The notes beneath the pieces are model-generated. The model ran no database searches and was not told the origin of the DNA. It was given only the letters and a program-made list of their open reading frames with translations. The position numbers and the translations under genes were made by a program. DNA of 59,023 nucleotides from Peptococcaceae bacterium (GTDB lineage Bacteria; Bacillota; Dehalobacteriia; UBA4068; UBA4997), in assembly GCA_022797295.1 (NCBI GenBank), contig JAAWKH010000011.1, positions 1 to 59,023 on the forward strand, read 5' to 3'. Positions 33,139 to 41,131 of this stretch are shown one piece after another (within the stretch, counting starts at the first letter, position 1; every line of letters begins with the position of its first letter).

Positions 33139-33201
33139 TATAACTTATTTTAAAATATAATGTAGCATCATTTTTGTAAAATGATGCTACATTAGTTAAA
33201 T

Positions 33202-33234
33202 AAAGGCGGCGTTTCATTTGAAAAACACCGCCTA
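33202..33234. terminator. Hairpin terminator
   Basis: AAAGGCGGCGTTTC / AAAAACACCGCCTA, imperfect stem; downstream of the 33265-34293 gene on the minus strand. Same family as 6965, 21606, 40023, 49639. Confidence 0.6.
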
Positions 33235-33264
33235 AAAACTCTCTTGCTTTTGAATATAAATATT

Positions 33265-34293
33265 TTAAAATAGCCAGGCGCGGGCGTAAGGCTGCCAGTG
33301 CCATTCATTCAGCAATGAATCCAAGTAGGGGCTGGTGGCGACTGGAGCTGGGCCGGGCGCCACGGCATTTGGATTTGGCATGGCCATTCTGGAAACTGTT
33401 GGGGTATTAACAACTTCTGAAATAGTTGGCGCTGCCGGGCTTGGCTGAACGGCGGCTGCTGCCTCGGCTGCAACGGTTGAATTAGCTGGTTGTAAACTTT
33501 GCAGTGCTTGTTGCAGGGTTTCCGTATTTTGTCCGGTTAAGCTGGCCAACACATTCATAATTTGCGGATTGTTGCTAACGTTTTTTAACATTTGCAGCAT
33601 TTGGGGATTTTCCTGCAATTCCGCTAAATTTGTGGGCAACTGTTGGTTGCCTAAACCAGCAAAACCTGCCAAACTGCCCAAGCCGCCAAGACCACCCAAA
33701 CCACCTAAGCCAGGTAAGCCGCCCAAACCGCCTAAGCCGCCGAGGCCGGGCAATCCGCCTAGATTGCCCAGGCTTCCCAAACTGTTAGCCAAATTGCCCA
33801 GTCCGCCCAGGTTACCGCTGGCCAAGCTGCTTAAAAGCTGCAAAGGATTGGTGTTGGGCTTGCTCAGCAGATTGTTCATCATTTTAGCAAAAGGGTTGCT
33901 GTTCTGATTTGCTTCTGCTTTGGGTTTAGCTTCCTCCTTTTCCGCATCAGTAACCTCAAGCGGGGTGGTTTCAATGATAATGGTAGCCATTTTCGGCTCG
34001 TCTGATTGGGATGGCTCTTCATTTTGGGAGCTGTTGGTTGGAGTAGCCACCGAGCTGTTTTCGGTTTCAGCTGATGTAGAATTTTCAGCTTTTGCTTCAA
34101 TCTCAATTTCAGCTTTAGTTTCCGCCTCTGTTTCAGCTTCAACTGGCTCCGTTAAATTTTCGGAATCATCAGAGTCAGCCTCGATTGCCTCAGCTTCAGT
34201 ATTATCTACTTCCAGTTCGGCTAAATGCTGGGCCAGATGTTCCAATGCTTGACTGGTTTCATACAAACGACTGATTAAATCAGTGTTGCTCAT
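33265..34293 (-). CDS. Low-complexity Leu/Gly-repeat protein of unknown function
   Basis: 342 aa, GAGGTGA SD. Four parts: a short helical N-terminus (LYETSQALEHLAQHLAELEV); an acidic Glu/Ala/Thr-rich region to about residue 140; a stretch of LGGLxGLGGLPGL-type repeats (about 160-210); and a C-terminal part with NPQMLQMLKNVSNNPQIMNV, similar in rhythm to STI1-like repeats. It ends in an aromatic-rich tail (LNEWHWQPYARAWLF). No signal peptide or membrane helix. Neighbouring genes encode Cys-rich proteins; a structural, surface or spore-coat role is possible but not shown. Confidence 0.7.
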   Translation of the reverse strand: MSNTDLISRLYETSQALEHLAQHLAELEVDNTEAEAIEADSDDSENLTEPVEAETEAETKAEIEIEAKAENSTSAETENSSVATPTNSSQNEEPSQSDEPKMATIIIETTPLEVTDAEKEEAKPKAEANQNSNPFAKMMNNLLSKPNTNPLQLLSSLASGNLGGLGNLANSLGSLGNLGGLPGLGGLGGLGGLPGLGGLGGLGGLGSLAGFAGLGNQQLPTNLAELQENPQMLQMLKNVSNNPQIMNVLASLTGQNTETLQQALQSLQPANSTVAAEAAAAVQPSPAAPTISEVVNTPTVSRMAMPNPNAVAPGPAPVATSPYLDSLLNEWHWQPYARAWLF

Positions 34294-34356
34294 TTTTTCA
34301 CCTCTTTCTTTTTAATTATAGCGAAATTTTCCAAAGGGAGCGTCGCTACAAATTGT

Positions 34357-34409
34357 TTTAAGAAAAGGCCGGTCTTAAAGAAAAGGCCGGTCTTAAAGAA
34401 AAGGCCGGC
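34357..34409. repeat. Three tandem ~18-bp repeats between the repeat-protein and Cys-rich genes
   Basis: TTAA(A)GAAAAGGCCGGTC at 34357-34373, 34374-34391 and 34392-34409; the last copy has GGCCGGCC. On the minus strand each reads GGCCGGC/GACCGGCC then TTTTC, so they look like small reiterated terminator-like elements. Confidence 0.85.
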
Positions 34410-34420
34410 CTTAACAGGAT

Positions 34421-34750
34421 TTAGTTGTTGTTGCAGCCGCAGTTCCAGTTGCAAACAAGGCCCAGGATGCTTTGCAGAATGGTGAGAGTAACCACAATGT
34501 TCACCCAATCGCCGATGAAGTTGTAGGCGGCGTTGCCAAGGTTGGAGCCGTAGTTGTTACCACAACCACAACCGCAACTGCCGCAGGTGTTGCCACAGCC
34601 ACAACCGCAGCTGTTGTTCCAGCTTCCGCAGCCACCGCAGGAGCCGCAAGTGGTGGGGGTGGTGTTGTAGGTTACGGTTGGCATTGTGCCGCAAGTGTTG
34701 CAGGTGCCGCAGGTGTTGCAGCTGTTGCCATAGATGGAATTTAAGAGCAT
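34421..34750 (-). CDS. Cysteine/glycine-rich small protein with C-terminal hydrophobic segment
   Basis: 109 aa with 17 Cys. N-terminal CNTCGTCNTCGT, a middle block of CGSCGGCG and CGCGCGNTCGSCGCGCG units, then one hydrophobic segment (about 82-98, WVNIVVTLTILQSILGLV) and a CNWNCGCNNN end. AAGGAGG SD. Reminiscent of spore-coat or metal-binding Cys-rich proteins; Cys/Gly units also resemble some bacteriocin precursors, but no leader or processing enzyme of that type is nearby apart from the SCIFF maturase. Function unknown. Confidence 0.75.
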   Translation of the reverse strand: MLLNSIYGNSCNTCGTCNTCGTMPTVTYNTTPTTCGSCGGCGSWNNSCGCGCGNTCGSCGCGCGNNYGSNLGNAAYNFIGDWVNIVVTLTILQSILGLVCNWNCGCNNN

Positions 34751-34857
34751 TTTGTTGACCTCCTTATTAATTTTGATATTTATATTTATGAATTAACAGA
34801 GCCGGTGGTGCAAATTATTTATCAGCTTTTGTTGATTCCAGCCGGCTCTGGTTATTG

Positions 34858-35100
34858 TTATTGTCCGTTTAACGGTGTGGGAACATCATCGGCAACGCAG
34901 GTGCAACAAATGCTGCCGGTGTAGCTTACGCCGCCCAGCGGCCAACGCCGGCCAAAAATCCCCCAACCGCCCATTGGAGTGAAGCAGCGGTTATCCTGGC
35001 AGATGCAGGTGTAGGTTCTCTCCTCGCCGTTGCATTGGGGAATGCTACAGGTGTAGGTTATGGTTTCCGGACAATTACAAAAGTTATTACAGCAGGCCAT
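34858..35100 (-). CDS. Cysteine-rich small protein
   Basis: 80 aa with 12 Cys, starting MACCNNFCNCPETITYTCSI. Cys occur in pairs (ACC, CNC, CIC, ICCTC); a central GGWGIFGRRWPLGG segment breaks the pattern. AAAGGAGGG SD. No membrane segment. Probably in the same transcriptional direction and group as the 109-aa Cys-rich protein; family unknown. Confidence 0.72.
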   Translation of the reverse strand: MACCNNFCNCPETITYTCSIPQCNGEERTYTCICQDNRCFTPMGGWGIFGRRWPLGGVSYTGSICCTCVADDVPTPLNGQ

Positions 35101-35232
35101 ATTGAGCCCTCCTTTTTTTCATGTTCAGCTTTGCGCTTTACATTTCGTTTATAGTACAAGATATGCGCTTGATATTGAGTGGGTGCTTGTCTGCCTGGTT
35201 TGCCGTTTTTTGTTTTAAATTTTTCCTAGGTA

Positions 35233-35261
35233 TTGAAGCGAGAAAAAAGATGTGATATAAT
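35233..35261 (+). promoter_or_regulatory. Promoter of scfA
   Basis: TTGAAG (35233-35238), 17-bp spacer, TATAAT (35256-35261), diverging from the Cys-rich gene. Confidence 0.7.
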
Positions 35262-35303
35262 AAAGAAGAAAATTTGATTTGATTAATTTAAGGAGGCATT
35301 ACT

Positions 35304-35441
35304 ATGAAACATATTCAGGTTGTAATTGCTGGTAAATTGCAGGAAACTGCTAAAAACGGCGGCTGTGGCAGCTGCCAAAGCTCCTGCCAGTCGGCTTGCA
35401 AAACCTCTTGCACTGTTGGCAATCAGGCTTGCGAGAAATAA
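35304..35441 (+). CDS. scfA: SCIFF ranthipeptide precursor
   Basis: Exactly 45 aa with exactly six Cys in the C-terminal part (residues 21, 24, 28, 32, 36 and 43), beginning MKHIQVVIAGKLQETAKNGG. This is the 'six cysteines in forty-five residues' family found across Clostridia. ScfB installs thioether (Cys S to acceptor carbon) crosslinks. TAAGGAGG SD. The role is unsettled; quorum-type regulation has been suggested for some ranthipeptides. Too short for many gene finders. Confidence 0.97.
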   Translation: MKHIQVVIAGKLQETAKNGGCGSCQSSCQSACKTSCTVGNQACEK

Positions 35442-35460
35442 TCGCTGGTTGCTTTACAAA

Positions 35461-35485
35461 TAGGGGGCGCATTTTGCGTCCCCTA
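35461..35485 (+). terminator. Terminator or attenuator after scfA
   Basis: TAGGGGGCGCA / TGCGTCCCCTA stem followed by TTTT, 20 bp after scfA. It separates the abundant precursor mRNA from scfB. Confidence 0.75.
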
Positions 35486-35503
35486 TTTTAGGATTTTATG
35501 ATA

Positions 35504-35533
35504 TTGACAATCTGAAAATAAAACAATTAAAAT
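35504..35533 (+). promoter_or_regulatory. Possible scfB promoter
   Basis: TTGACA (35504-35509), 18-bp spacer, TAAAAT (35528-35533), 37 bp before the scfB ATG. Confidence 0.55.
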
Positions 35534-35569
35534 TTGTTTTGATGTTATAGATAAAAGGAAGTTGAGATT

Positions 35570-36934
35570 ATGGAGCAAATAACAGCTACCGATTTGGCCA
35601 AACTGCATTGGTTTGCAGTGCCGGACGGTTTTTTGCTTTTAGACATAAACAGCGGTTCGGTTATGCGGATTGACGAGGACACCGCCGCTTGCCTGGACAA
35701 GCTGCAAGAGGGTGTGGAAGTGGCCGCGGACAGCGCGGAGGCGGAGATTTTGGCGGAGTTGGCCCAACTGCGGGCGGATGGTCTGCTTTTTACTGAGGAC
35801 GCTTATCAGGATAAATATCAGCCGCCGGCGCCGGTGTTGAAATCCTTGTGCCTGAATGTTTGCCACGATTGCGATTTGCGTTGCCGCTATTGCTTTGCTT
35901 CCACCGGCAGCTTTGGCGGTAAACGGGCCCGGATGAGCTTTGAGGTGGGTGCGGCCGCTCTGGATTATCTGCTGGAGCATTCTGGCGCTCGTAAGTTTTT
36001 GGAGGTTGACTTTTTCGGCGGCGAGCCGCTTTTGAATATTAAGGTTGTACAACAGCTGGTTGCTTACGGCCGGGAACGGGAAAAAGATTTTGGTAAAACC
36101 CTGCGCTTCACATTTACAACCAACTGTGTTGGCCTAACCCCGGAGATTTCCGCCTGGGCGGAGGAAAATAATATCAGCGTGGTTTTAAGCCATGACGGCC
36201 GGCCGGAAATGCACGACCGACAGAGGGTCTTCCCCAATGACAAAGGCAGCTACGAGATTGTAACTGAGCGTATTAAGCAGTTTTTGGCTCAAAACAGCCG
36301 TGGCAACGCCATTGTGCGCGGCACTTACACGGCTTTTAATAAGGATTTTACGGAAGATATTAAGCATTGGTTGGATTTGGGTTTTCCGCGTCTTTCCATG
36401 GAACCGGCGGTGGAACTGCCGGACGGCCCTGGCAGTGAGCGTTGCCTGCGGGAGGAGGATCTGCCAGCCTTGCGGGAAGAATATTGGCGGTTGGCTGATT
36501 TGTTCCAGCAACGACGCGAGGAGGGGCGGCCCTTTGAATTTTTTCATTTTAAATTGGATTTGCGGCATGGACCATGCCTGCCCAAGCGTTTAACCGGATG
36601 CGGCGCGGGTTATGAATATTTGGTGGTGACGCCGGAGGGTGATTTTTACCCTTGTCATCAGTTCGTTGGACGGGAAGGTTTCCGTCTAGGTAGCCTTAGC
36701 GAGGGTATCACTGCGGCCGGGCGGGAAATTGGCGAACAGTTCCGTCAGGCTCATGTTTATAACAAGCCTAAATGTCGGGACTGTTGGGCACGTTTTTTCT
36801 GTAGCGGCGGTTGCCATGCCAATGCGGAGCTTTTTCATCATGATATTTTGCAGCCTTATGAGTTGGGTTGCTTAATCAGCCAAATGCGCCTGGAGTGTGC
36901 AATTTGGCTGGCTGTTAAGGAGGTTGAAGCATGA
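35570..36934 (+). CDS. scfB: SCIFF maturase, radical SAM/SPASM thioether synthase
   Basis: 454 aa. N-terminal ~90 residues look like a PqqD-type peptide recognition element (LHWFAVPDGFLLLDINSGSV). The radical SAM cluster motif is CHDCDLRCRYC (C-x3-C-x2-C preceded by an extra Cys). The C-terminal SPASM region has GCGAGYEY, YPCHQF, CRDCWARFFCSGGC and a final GC, binding auxiliary Fe-S clusters. Acts on ScfA. AAAGGAAG SD. Its stop codon overlaps the ilvB start (ATGA), an unusual link to branched-chain synthesis. Confidence 0.96.
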   Translation: MEQITATDLAKLHWFAVPDGFLLLDINSGSVMRIDEDTAACLDKLQEGVEVAADSAEAEILAELAQLRADGLLFTEDAYQDKYQPPAPVLKSLCLNVCHDCDLRCRYCFASTGSFGGKRARMSFEVGAAALDYLLEHSGARKFLEVDFFGGEPLLNIKVVQQLVAYGREREKDFGKTLRFTFTTNCVGLTPEISAWAEENNISVVLSHDGRPEMHDRQRVFPNDKGSYEIVTERIKQFLAQNSRGNAIVRGTYTAFNKDFTEDIKHWLDLGFPRLSMEPAVELPDGPGSERCLREEDLPALREEYWRLADLFQQRREEGRPFEFFHFKLDLRHGPCLPKRLTGCGAGYEYLVVTPEGDFYPCHQFVGREGFRLGSLSEGITAAGREIGEQFRQAHVYNKPKCRDCWARFFCSGGCHANAELFHHDILQPYELGCLISQMRLECAIWLAVKEVEA

Positions 36935-38640
36935 AGCTGAACGGTGCAAGGATGGTTGTGGAGGCCATCAAAGCGGAGGGTATTAAAACAATTTTTGGTT
37001 ATCCGGGCGGCCAGGCGTTGCCCCTTTACGATGCGATTTATGACAGCGGCCTGCGCCACGTGCTGACCCGGCACGAACAAGGCGCTGTGCATGCGGCGGA
37101 CGGTTTTGCCCGGCGCAGTGGTCAGGTGGGCGTTTGCGTTTCCACCAGCGGTCCTGGAGCCACCAATTTGGTGACCGGTATTGCTACGGCTAATATGGAT
37201 TCTATTCCGCTGGTTTGCATTACCTGCCAGGTGACGCGGCCGGCTATTGGTAAGGATTCCTTTCAGGAAGCTGATATGATTGGTATTACCACGCCGATTA
37301 CCAAGCATAATTTTTTGGTACAAGATGTGCAGGATTTACCGTTGATTTTGAAAAAGGCTTTTTATATTGCCCGAACCGGTCGGCCTGGCCCGGTGGTGGT
37401 GGATATTCCCAAGGATGTTTTAACTGACGAGGGCGAATGGGCTTATCCTGAAAATCTTGATAACTTAAAATGGAGTTATCGTCCTAAAAGCGCTGGTGAA
37501 ACTGACGATTTGCAGGCTATTTGCGACGCTTTGGGTCGCAGCCACAGCCCGGTGTTGTTTGTGGGCGGCGGTTTGGTCAGCAGCAATGCTGCGCCGGAGC
37601 TGGCTCGTTTTGTGGAGCTGACGGGGATTCCGCTTTGCACCAGTTTGATGGGGCTTTCCGCTTATCCGACGGACGCGCCGCTGCATTTGGGTATGCCAGG
37701 CATGCACGGCACTTACGCCGCTAATATGGCTATTCAGCACGCAGATTTGCTGCTGGGCCTGGGCGTGCGCTTTGACGACCGGGTGACGGGTAGCCTGCAA
37801 ACTTTTGCGCCGGGGGCGAGAATTGTTCATTTGGACATTGATCCGGCGGAGTTTAACAAAAATGTGCGGGTGGATTGGCGTTTGCAGGGCGATTTGAAAT
37901 GGTCGCTTGGCTTGTTGATTGAGCGAGCCGAGGCCGGCGCATTTTCACCTAACATTGCTGATTGGCAGGAGAGCTGCCGCCGTTGGAAAGCGGAGCGTCC
38001 GCTCTCTTACCAAAATTCGACAGAAGTTATCAAACCGGAGGCTGCTATTGAAGCCCTTTATCAGCTGACTAAGGGCGAGGCGGTTATCTGCACCGATGTG
38101 GGCCAGCACCAGATGTGGACGGCTCAGTATATGGGTTTTAAACATCCGCGCACTTTCCTGACCAGCGGCGGCCTGGGCACCATGGGCTACGGATTGCCGG
38201 CGGCCCTGGGCGCGGCCATTGTGGAGGAAGCTGCGGAAAACCCGCGCGCCGTTTGGCTGGTGACCAGCGACGGCAGCATTATGATGAATTGCCAGGAGCT
38301 GGCCACGTTGGCTGAGGAGGGATTGCCGGTTAAGGTGTTGGTGTTGAATAACCGGGGCCTGGGCATGGTTCGGCAGTGGCAGCGCATGTTTTACGCCCGG
38401 CGGATGTCCGCCTCCAAACACGAGTTTAAGCTGAGTTTTGCCCGCTTGGGCGAGGCGATGGGCTGCCTGGGCCTAACCGTGCAGGAACCTGCTGTGCTGG
38501 CCAGGGCCTTGCAGCAGGCGGCGGCCTATGAAGGCCCGGTGGTGCTTGAGGTTATGGTGGACGAGGCCGAGGATGTTATGCCAATGGTGGCGCCGGGCAA
38601 GTCCCTTTCGGATATGGTTTTTGAGGGAGGCGATTGCTGA
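36931..38640 (+). CDS. ilvB: Acetolactate synthase, large (catalytic) subunit
   Basis: 569 aa ThDP/FAD enzyme; first step of valine/leucine (and with 2-ketobutyrate, isoleucine) synthesis. The TPP-binding Glu lies in RHEQGAVHAADGFAR, and the ThDP-Mg motif is GDGSIMMNCQELATLAEEGL in shortened form (SDGSIMMNCQELATLAEEGL). AAGGAGG SD within scfB. Partner small subunit follows directly. No T-box or leader peptide precedes it. Confidence 0.95.
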   Translation: MKLNGARMVVEAIKAEGIKTIFGYPGGQALPLYDAIYDSGLRHVLTRHEQGAVHAADGFARRSGQVGVCVSTSGPGATNLVTGIATANMDSIPLVCITCQVTRPAIGKDSFQEADMIGITTPITKHNFLVQDVQDLPLILKKAFYIARTGRPGPVVVDIPKDVLTDEGEWAYPENLDNLKWSYRPKSAGETDDLQAICDALGRSHSPVLFVGGGLVSSNAAPELARFVELTGIPLCTSLMGLSAYPTDAPLHLGMPGMHGTYAANMAIQHADLLLGLGVRFDDRVTGSLQTFAPGARIVHLDIDPAEFNKNVRVDWRLQGDLKWSLGLLIERAEAGAFSPNIADWQESCRRWKAERPLSYQNSTEVIKPEAAIEALYQLTKGEAVICTDVGQHQMWTAQYMGFKHPRTFLTSGGLGTMGYGLPAALGAAIVEEAAENPRAVWLVTSDGSIMMNCQELATLAEEGLPVKVLVLNNRGLGMVRQWQRMFYARRMSASKHEFKLSFARLGEAMGCLGLTVQEPAVLARALQQAAAYEGPVVLEVMVDEAEDVMPMVAPGKSLSDMVFEGGDC

Positions 38641-39155
38641 TGGAAAAGCGTGTGAAAAGAAAGCAGTTGGCGGTGCTGGTTGAGGATAGCCCTGGTGTTT
38701 TGACGCATGTTTCCGGCTTGATTTCCCGCCGCGGTTACAATATTGAATCCATTGCCGCTTCTAAAACGGAAAAGGACAATGTTACCCGCATATCTTTGGT
38801 GGTGCAAGTAACGGATGATTGGCAGCTGGAGCAGATTATGGCTCAGATTGAGAAGCTGGTGCAGGTGTATCGAGTGGTGCATCTCTCCAAAGCAGGCTCT
38901 ATGAGCCGGGAGCTGGCCTTGGTGAAGATTAAATCCTCTGACGAGCTACGTCAGGAGATTATGAGCGTGGTGGAAGTTTTCCACGGCCATATTATTGATT
39001 TTAACGCTGCTTCAATGGTTATTGAGGTGACAAACGATAGCCGCAAAATCGACTCTTTTTGCGATATTATGCAGAAATATGGTATTATTGAAATTATTCG
39101 CACTGGTGAAATATCCCTTTCGGTGGAGCCGATTAGCTTTACTGAGTTTATTTGA
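38640..39155 (+). CDS. ilvN: Acetolactate synthase, small regulatory subunit
   Basis: 171 aa from the ATG at 38640 (GGGAGG, 9 nt upstream); an in-frame TTG at 38634 is too near the SD. N-terminal ACT domain (LAVLVEDSPGVLTHVSGLIS, then GYNIESIA) and a second ACT-like half. Gives valine feedback control. Start overlaps the ilvB stop. Confidence 0.94.
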   Translation: MEKRVKRKQLAVLVEDSPGVLTHVSGLISRRGYNIESIAASKTEKDNVTRISLVVQVTDDWQLEQIMAQIEKLVQVYRVVHLSKAGSMSRELALVKIKSSDELRQEIMSVVEVFHGHIIDFNAASMVIEVTNDSRKIDSFCDIMQKYGIIEIIRTGEISLSVEPISFTEFI

Positions 39156-39169
39156 TTAGGAGCAGGGAA

Positions 39170-40000
39170 ATGAATTATACGCAAGGACATGTGGATTTGA
39201 TTAAGGCTCCAGATGACCTTAAAGGTTTGATGGAGCTGCGCAAAAAGCTGAATTTAACAATTCCGATTGGTCAGCTGAAAGAGATGGTTAAAAATCTGCC
39301 TTGTACAATAATTGATAAAATGACCGACGCTCAATTTATTCAGTTGTTGATGACCACCGGCTTGCAGGGTTATCTGCTTTTTGTTGTCGATAAAAAGGTG
39401 GATACCAGCTTTGCAGCCTGGTGTGCGCATAAGGGGGCGGCGGAAATGCGAGAGCAGGGCGAAACAGTGCCGGAGCCGGAAATTGCCGACCCACAGCCAT
39501 TTTATCGGATTGCCCGGCTGCTTTCCGACAATGACGCAACGGTTATGGAGGAAATGCGTTTTGCTGGAGGCGGGGCTGCGTCGGAATATTTTGCCGCCCG
39601 CAAGCAGCAATTTATGGAGCGGGGAATTCAGACGATGTCCCAGTTGGCAGCTTTCAATAGTGGTGAGATTTGGCTGCTTGGTCTGGTAGACGTGCTGATT
39701 AAACAGCATTATGCTTGTGAACTGGACTGGAAAGAAACAATCGATGAGTTTGCAGAGTCGGTTTCCGAATTATTTGTGGTGCGCACAGAGGGATTGCCGG
39801 TGGAGCAGTTTGGCTTGTTTGAGGATGATGATGTTGAAATCTGGCTGGAGAGGGTTAATAAGGCCTGGCAGCCGTTGGGCTTTGTTCTGCTGACAATCGA
39901 TATTGATAGCGACTGTTATGTGCTGATTCCGGCGCGTTGCGAATTTTTGCCGGATATACAGGAAATTGCGCTGGAAGCTGGTATTAAGGTTTCCGTATAG
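39170..40000 (+). CDS. Unknown protein, possibly DUF6630-like
   Basis: 276 aa from the ATG at 39170 (AGGAGCAGGG SD). An acidic soluble protein. The C-terminal part (WQPLGFVLLTIDIDSDCYVL then DIQEIALEAGIKV) resembles DUF6630 in rhythm; the N-terminal ~100 residues (LMELRKKLNLTIPIGQLKEM) are unassigned. It follows ilvN by 14 bp and is probably co-transcribed, then a terminator ends the unit. Confidence 0.55.
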   Translation: MNYTQGHVDLIKAPDDLKGLMELRKKLNLTIPIGQLKEMVKNLPCTIIDKMTDAQFIQLLMTTGLQGYLLFVVDKKVDTSFAAWCAHKGAAEMREQGETVPEPEIADPQPFYRIARLLSDNDATVMEEMRFAGGGAASEYFAARKQQFMERGIQTMSQLAAFNSGEIWLLGLVDVLIKQHYACELDWKETIDEFAESVSELFVVRTEGLPVEQFGLFEDDDVEIWLERVNKAWQPLGFVLLTIDIDSDCYVLIPARCEFLPDIQEIALEAGIKVSV

Positions 40001-40022
40001 AATAGATTGATTTAGTAAAATA

Positions 40023-40054
40023 AAGGCGGCATTCTGTTTGGAGAATGCCGCCTT
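40023..40054. terminator. Hairpin terminator between convergent genes
   Basis: Perfect 13-bp stem AAGGCGGCATTCT / AGAATGCCGCCTT with a 6-nt loop, T-rich tails on both sides. Confidence 0.85.
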
Positions 40055-40067
40055 ATTATTTATTAAA

Positions 40068-40937
40068 TTAATGTTTAATATTTTGTTCCTGTATTTTTTC
40101 TATTTCTACTATAGATAGACCAGAGATTTTAGCTATTTCCTCAATATCGTATTTACCTAAAAGTAGCATGCTTTTGGCAATGGCTTCCATAGTTTCTCTT
40201 TGTCCCTGCTGCCAGCCTTGTTGCATACCTTGCTGCATACCTTTTTGCATGCCTTGTTGCATACCTTTTTGGATACCCTCTTGAACAGCTTCTTGCCAAA
40301 ATTTCTCCAAAGCTTGATTCATATCACTAACCTCCTTTTTATTTTCTTTAAAGAAACGTATTCTTTCTGCCAATGTTTTGTAGTACATTTCCGCTGGATT
40401 GGGACAGGAAAAATCGTGCATAAGCTTGCCTAATGGAGAGTCGTCACGCCAAGCGCCATTAACATAGATGATATGTGAACCGTCATTAAAGCTGTTGCCA
40501 GTATCCATAATATATCGTTCAATCCGATATATTGGTCGATTGGCTTTTAATACATCATGTTCGGTTATGAATATTACATAGGTTTCTGGCAAATTGCTGA
40601 AGTCGTCGCCTTTAGGTAACAGATTTGCGTCAAGCATACTGCTGTTGTAGCGAGCCCTTTGTGGTATGGCTCCACTATCAGAGCGTTGAATTTCTATATT
40701 ATATTGTTTACCTTGACTATCCGTAGCTAAAATATCCAGTTGCACTGAGCGATTTAGTAGGTTTGTCATAAAAACCTGAGTGTTTACGTTCGTAACTTGT
40801 AAATCTGGTTTTTCTAATACTATGTGCAATACTAACTCTGTACATTCAATATTGTTTTCAAAACATTTACTTAATAGAATGTTGTCCATAAGGCGTAGGC
40901 TTTGTAATAGAGCCTGTCTTTTTTCTGTTAATTCCAA
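40068..40937 (-). CDS. Rpn-family PD-(D/E)XK nuclease (recombination-promoting, 'transposase_31'-like)
   Basis: 289 aa. The catalytic core is LDILATDSQGKQYNIEIQRS (D...E-x-Q motif, about residues 69-88). A long helical C-terminus holds reiterated G-M-Q-Q/K units (EGIQKGMQQGMQKGMQQGMQ) that vary in number in this family, then a regulatory-looking helix (IAKISGLSIVEIEKIQEQ). Rpn proteins are DNA nucleases with variable repeats, often in defence-like or selfish contexts. No inverted repeats at its ends, so it is not a complete transposon. Confidence 0.88.
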   Translation of the reverse strand: MELTEKRQALLQSLRLMDNILLSKCFENNIECTELVLHIVLEKPDLQVTNVNTQVFMTNLLNRSVQLDILATDSQGKQYNIEIQRSDSGAIPQRARYNSSMLDANLLPKGDDFSNLPETYVIFITEHDVLKANRPIYRIERYIMDTGNSFNDGSHIIYVNGAWRDDSPLGKLMHDFSCPNPAEMYYKTLAERIRFFKENKKEVSDMNQALEKFWQEAVQEGIQKGMQQGMQKGMQQGMQQGWQQGQRETMEAIAKSMLLLGKYDIEEIAKISGLSIVEIEKIQEQNIKH

Positions 40938-41002
40938 ATTTTCATCACCCGCTTATATAATTATAATAGCATAAATACTTGCTTTTTGCAATAGCAGGCT
41001 TA

Positions 41003-41031
41003 TTGCTTTTTCTTCATATAAATGGTATAAT
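41003..41031 (+). promoter_or_regulatory. Promoter of mnmG
   Basis: TTGCTT (41003-41008), 17-bp spacer, TATAAT (41026-41031); a parS-like site lies between it and the start codon. Confidence 0.6.
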
Positions 41032-41091
41032 TTAAGAACAATTACAATAGATTATAGCTTTGTTTGGAAAATATTATTATAATTTAAAATA

Positions 41092-41107
41092 TGTTTCACG
41101 TGAAACT
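41092..41107. promoter_or_regulatory. parS site 1
   Basis: TGTTTCACGTGAAACT: 15 of 16 bases match the parS consensus TGTTNCACGTGAAACA, here 24 bp upstream of mnmG. Confidence 0.9.
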
Positions 41108-41131
41108 TTATTTTGAGAGAGGGTAGAATTT

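Noticed and set aside
34472..34744. 90-codon Ala/Thr/Val-rich ORF opposite the Cys-rich gene
   Set aside because: Mirror of the TGY/GGY codons of the Cys-rich gene; no SD.
36895..36930. Attenuator upstream of ilvB
   Set aside because: ilvB starts inside scfB with no room for a leader peptide or terminator.
40068..40937. Rpn nuclease as a complete insertion sequence
   Set aside because: No terminal inverted repeats or target duplications visible around it; Rpn genes are usually stand-alone.
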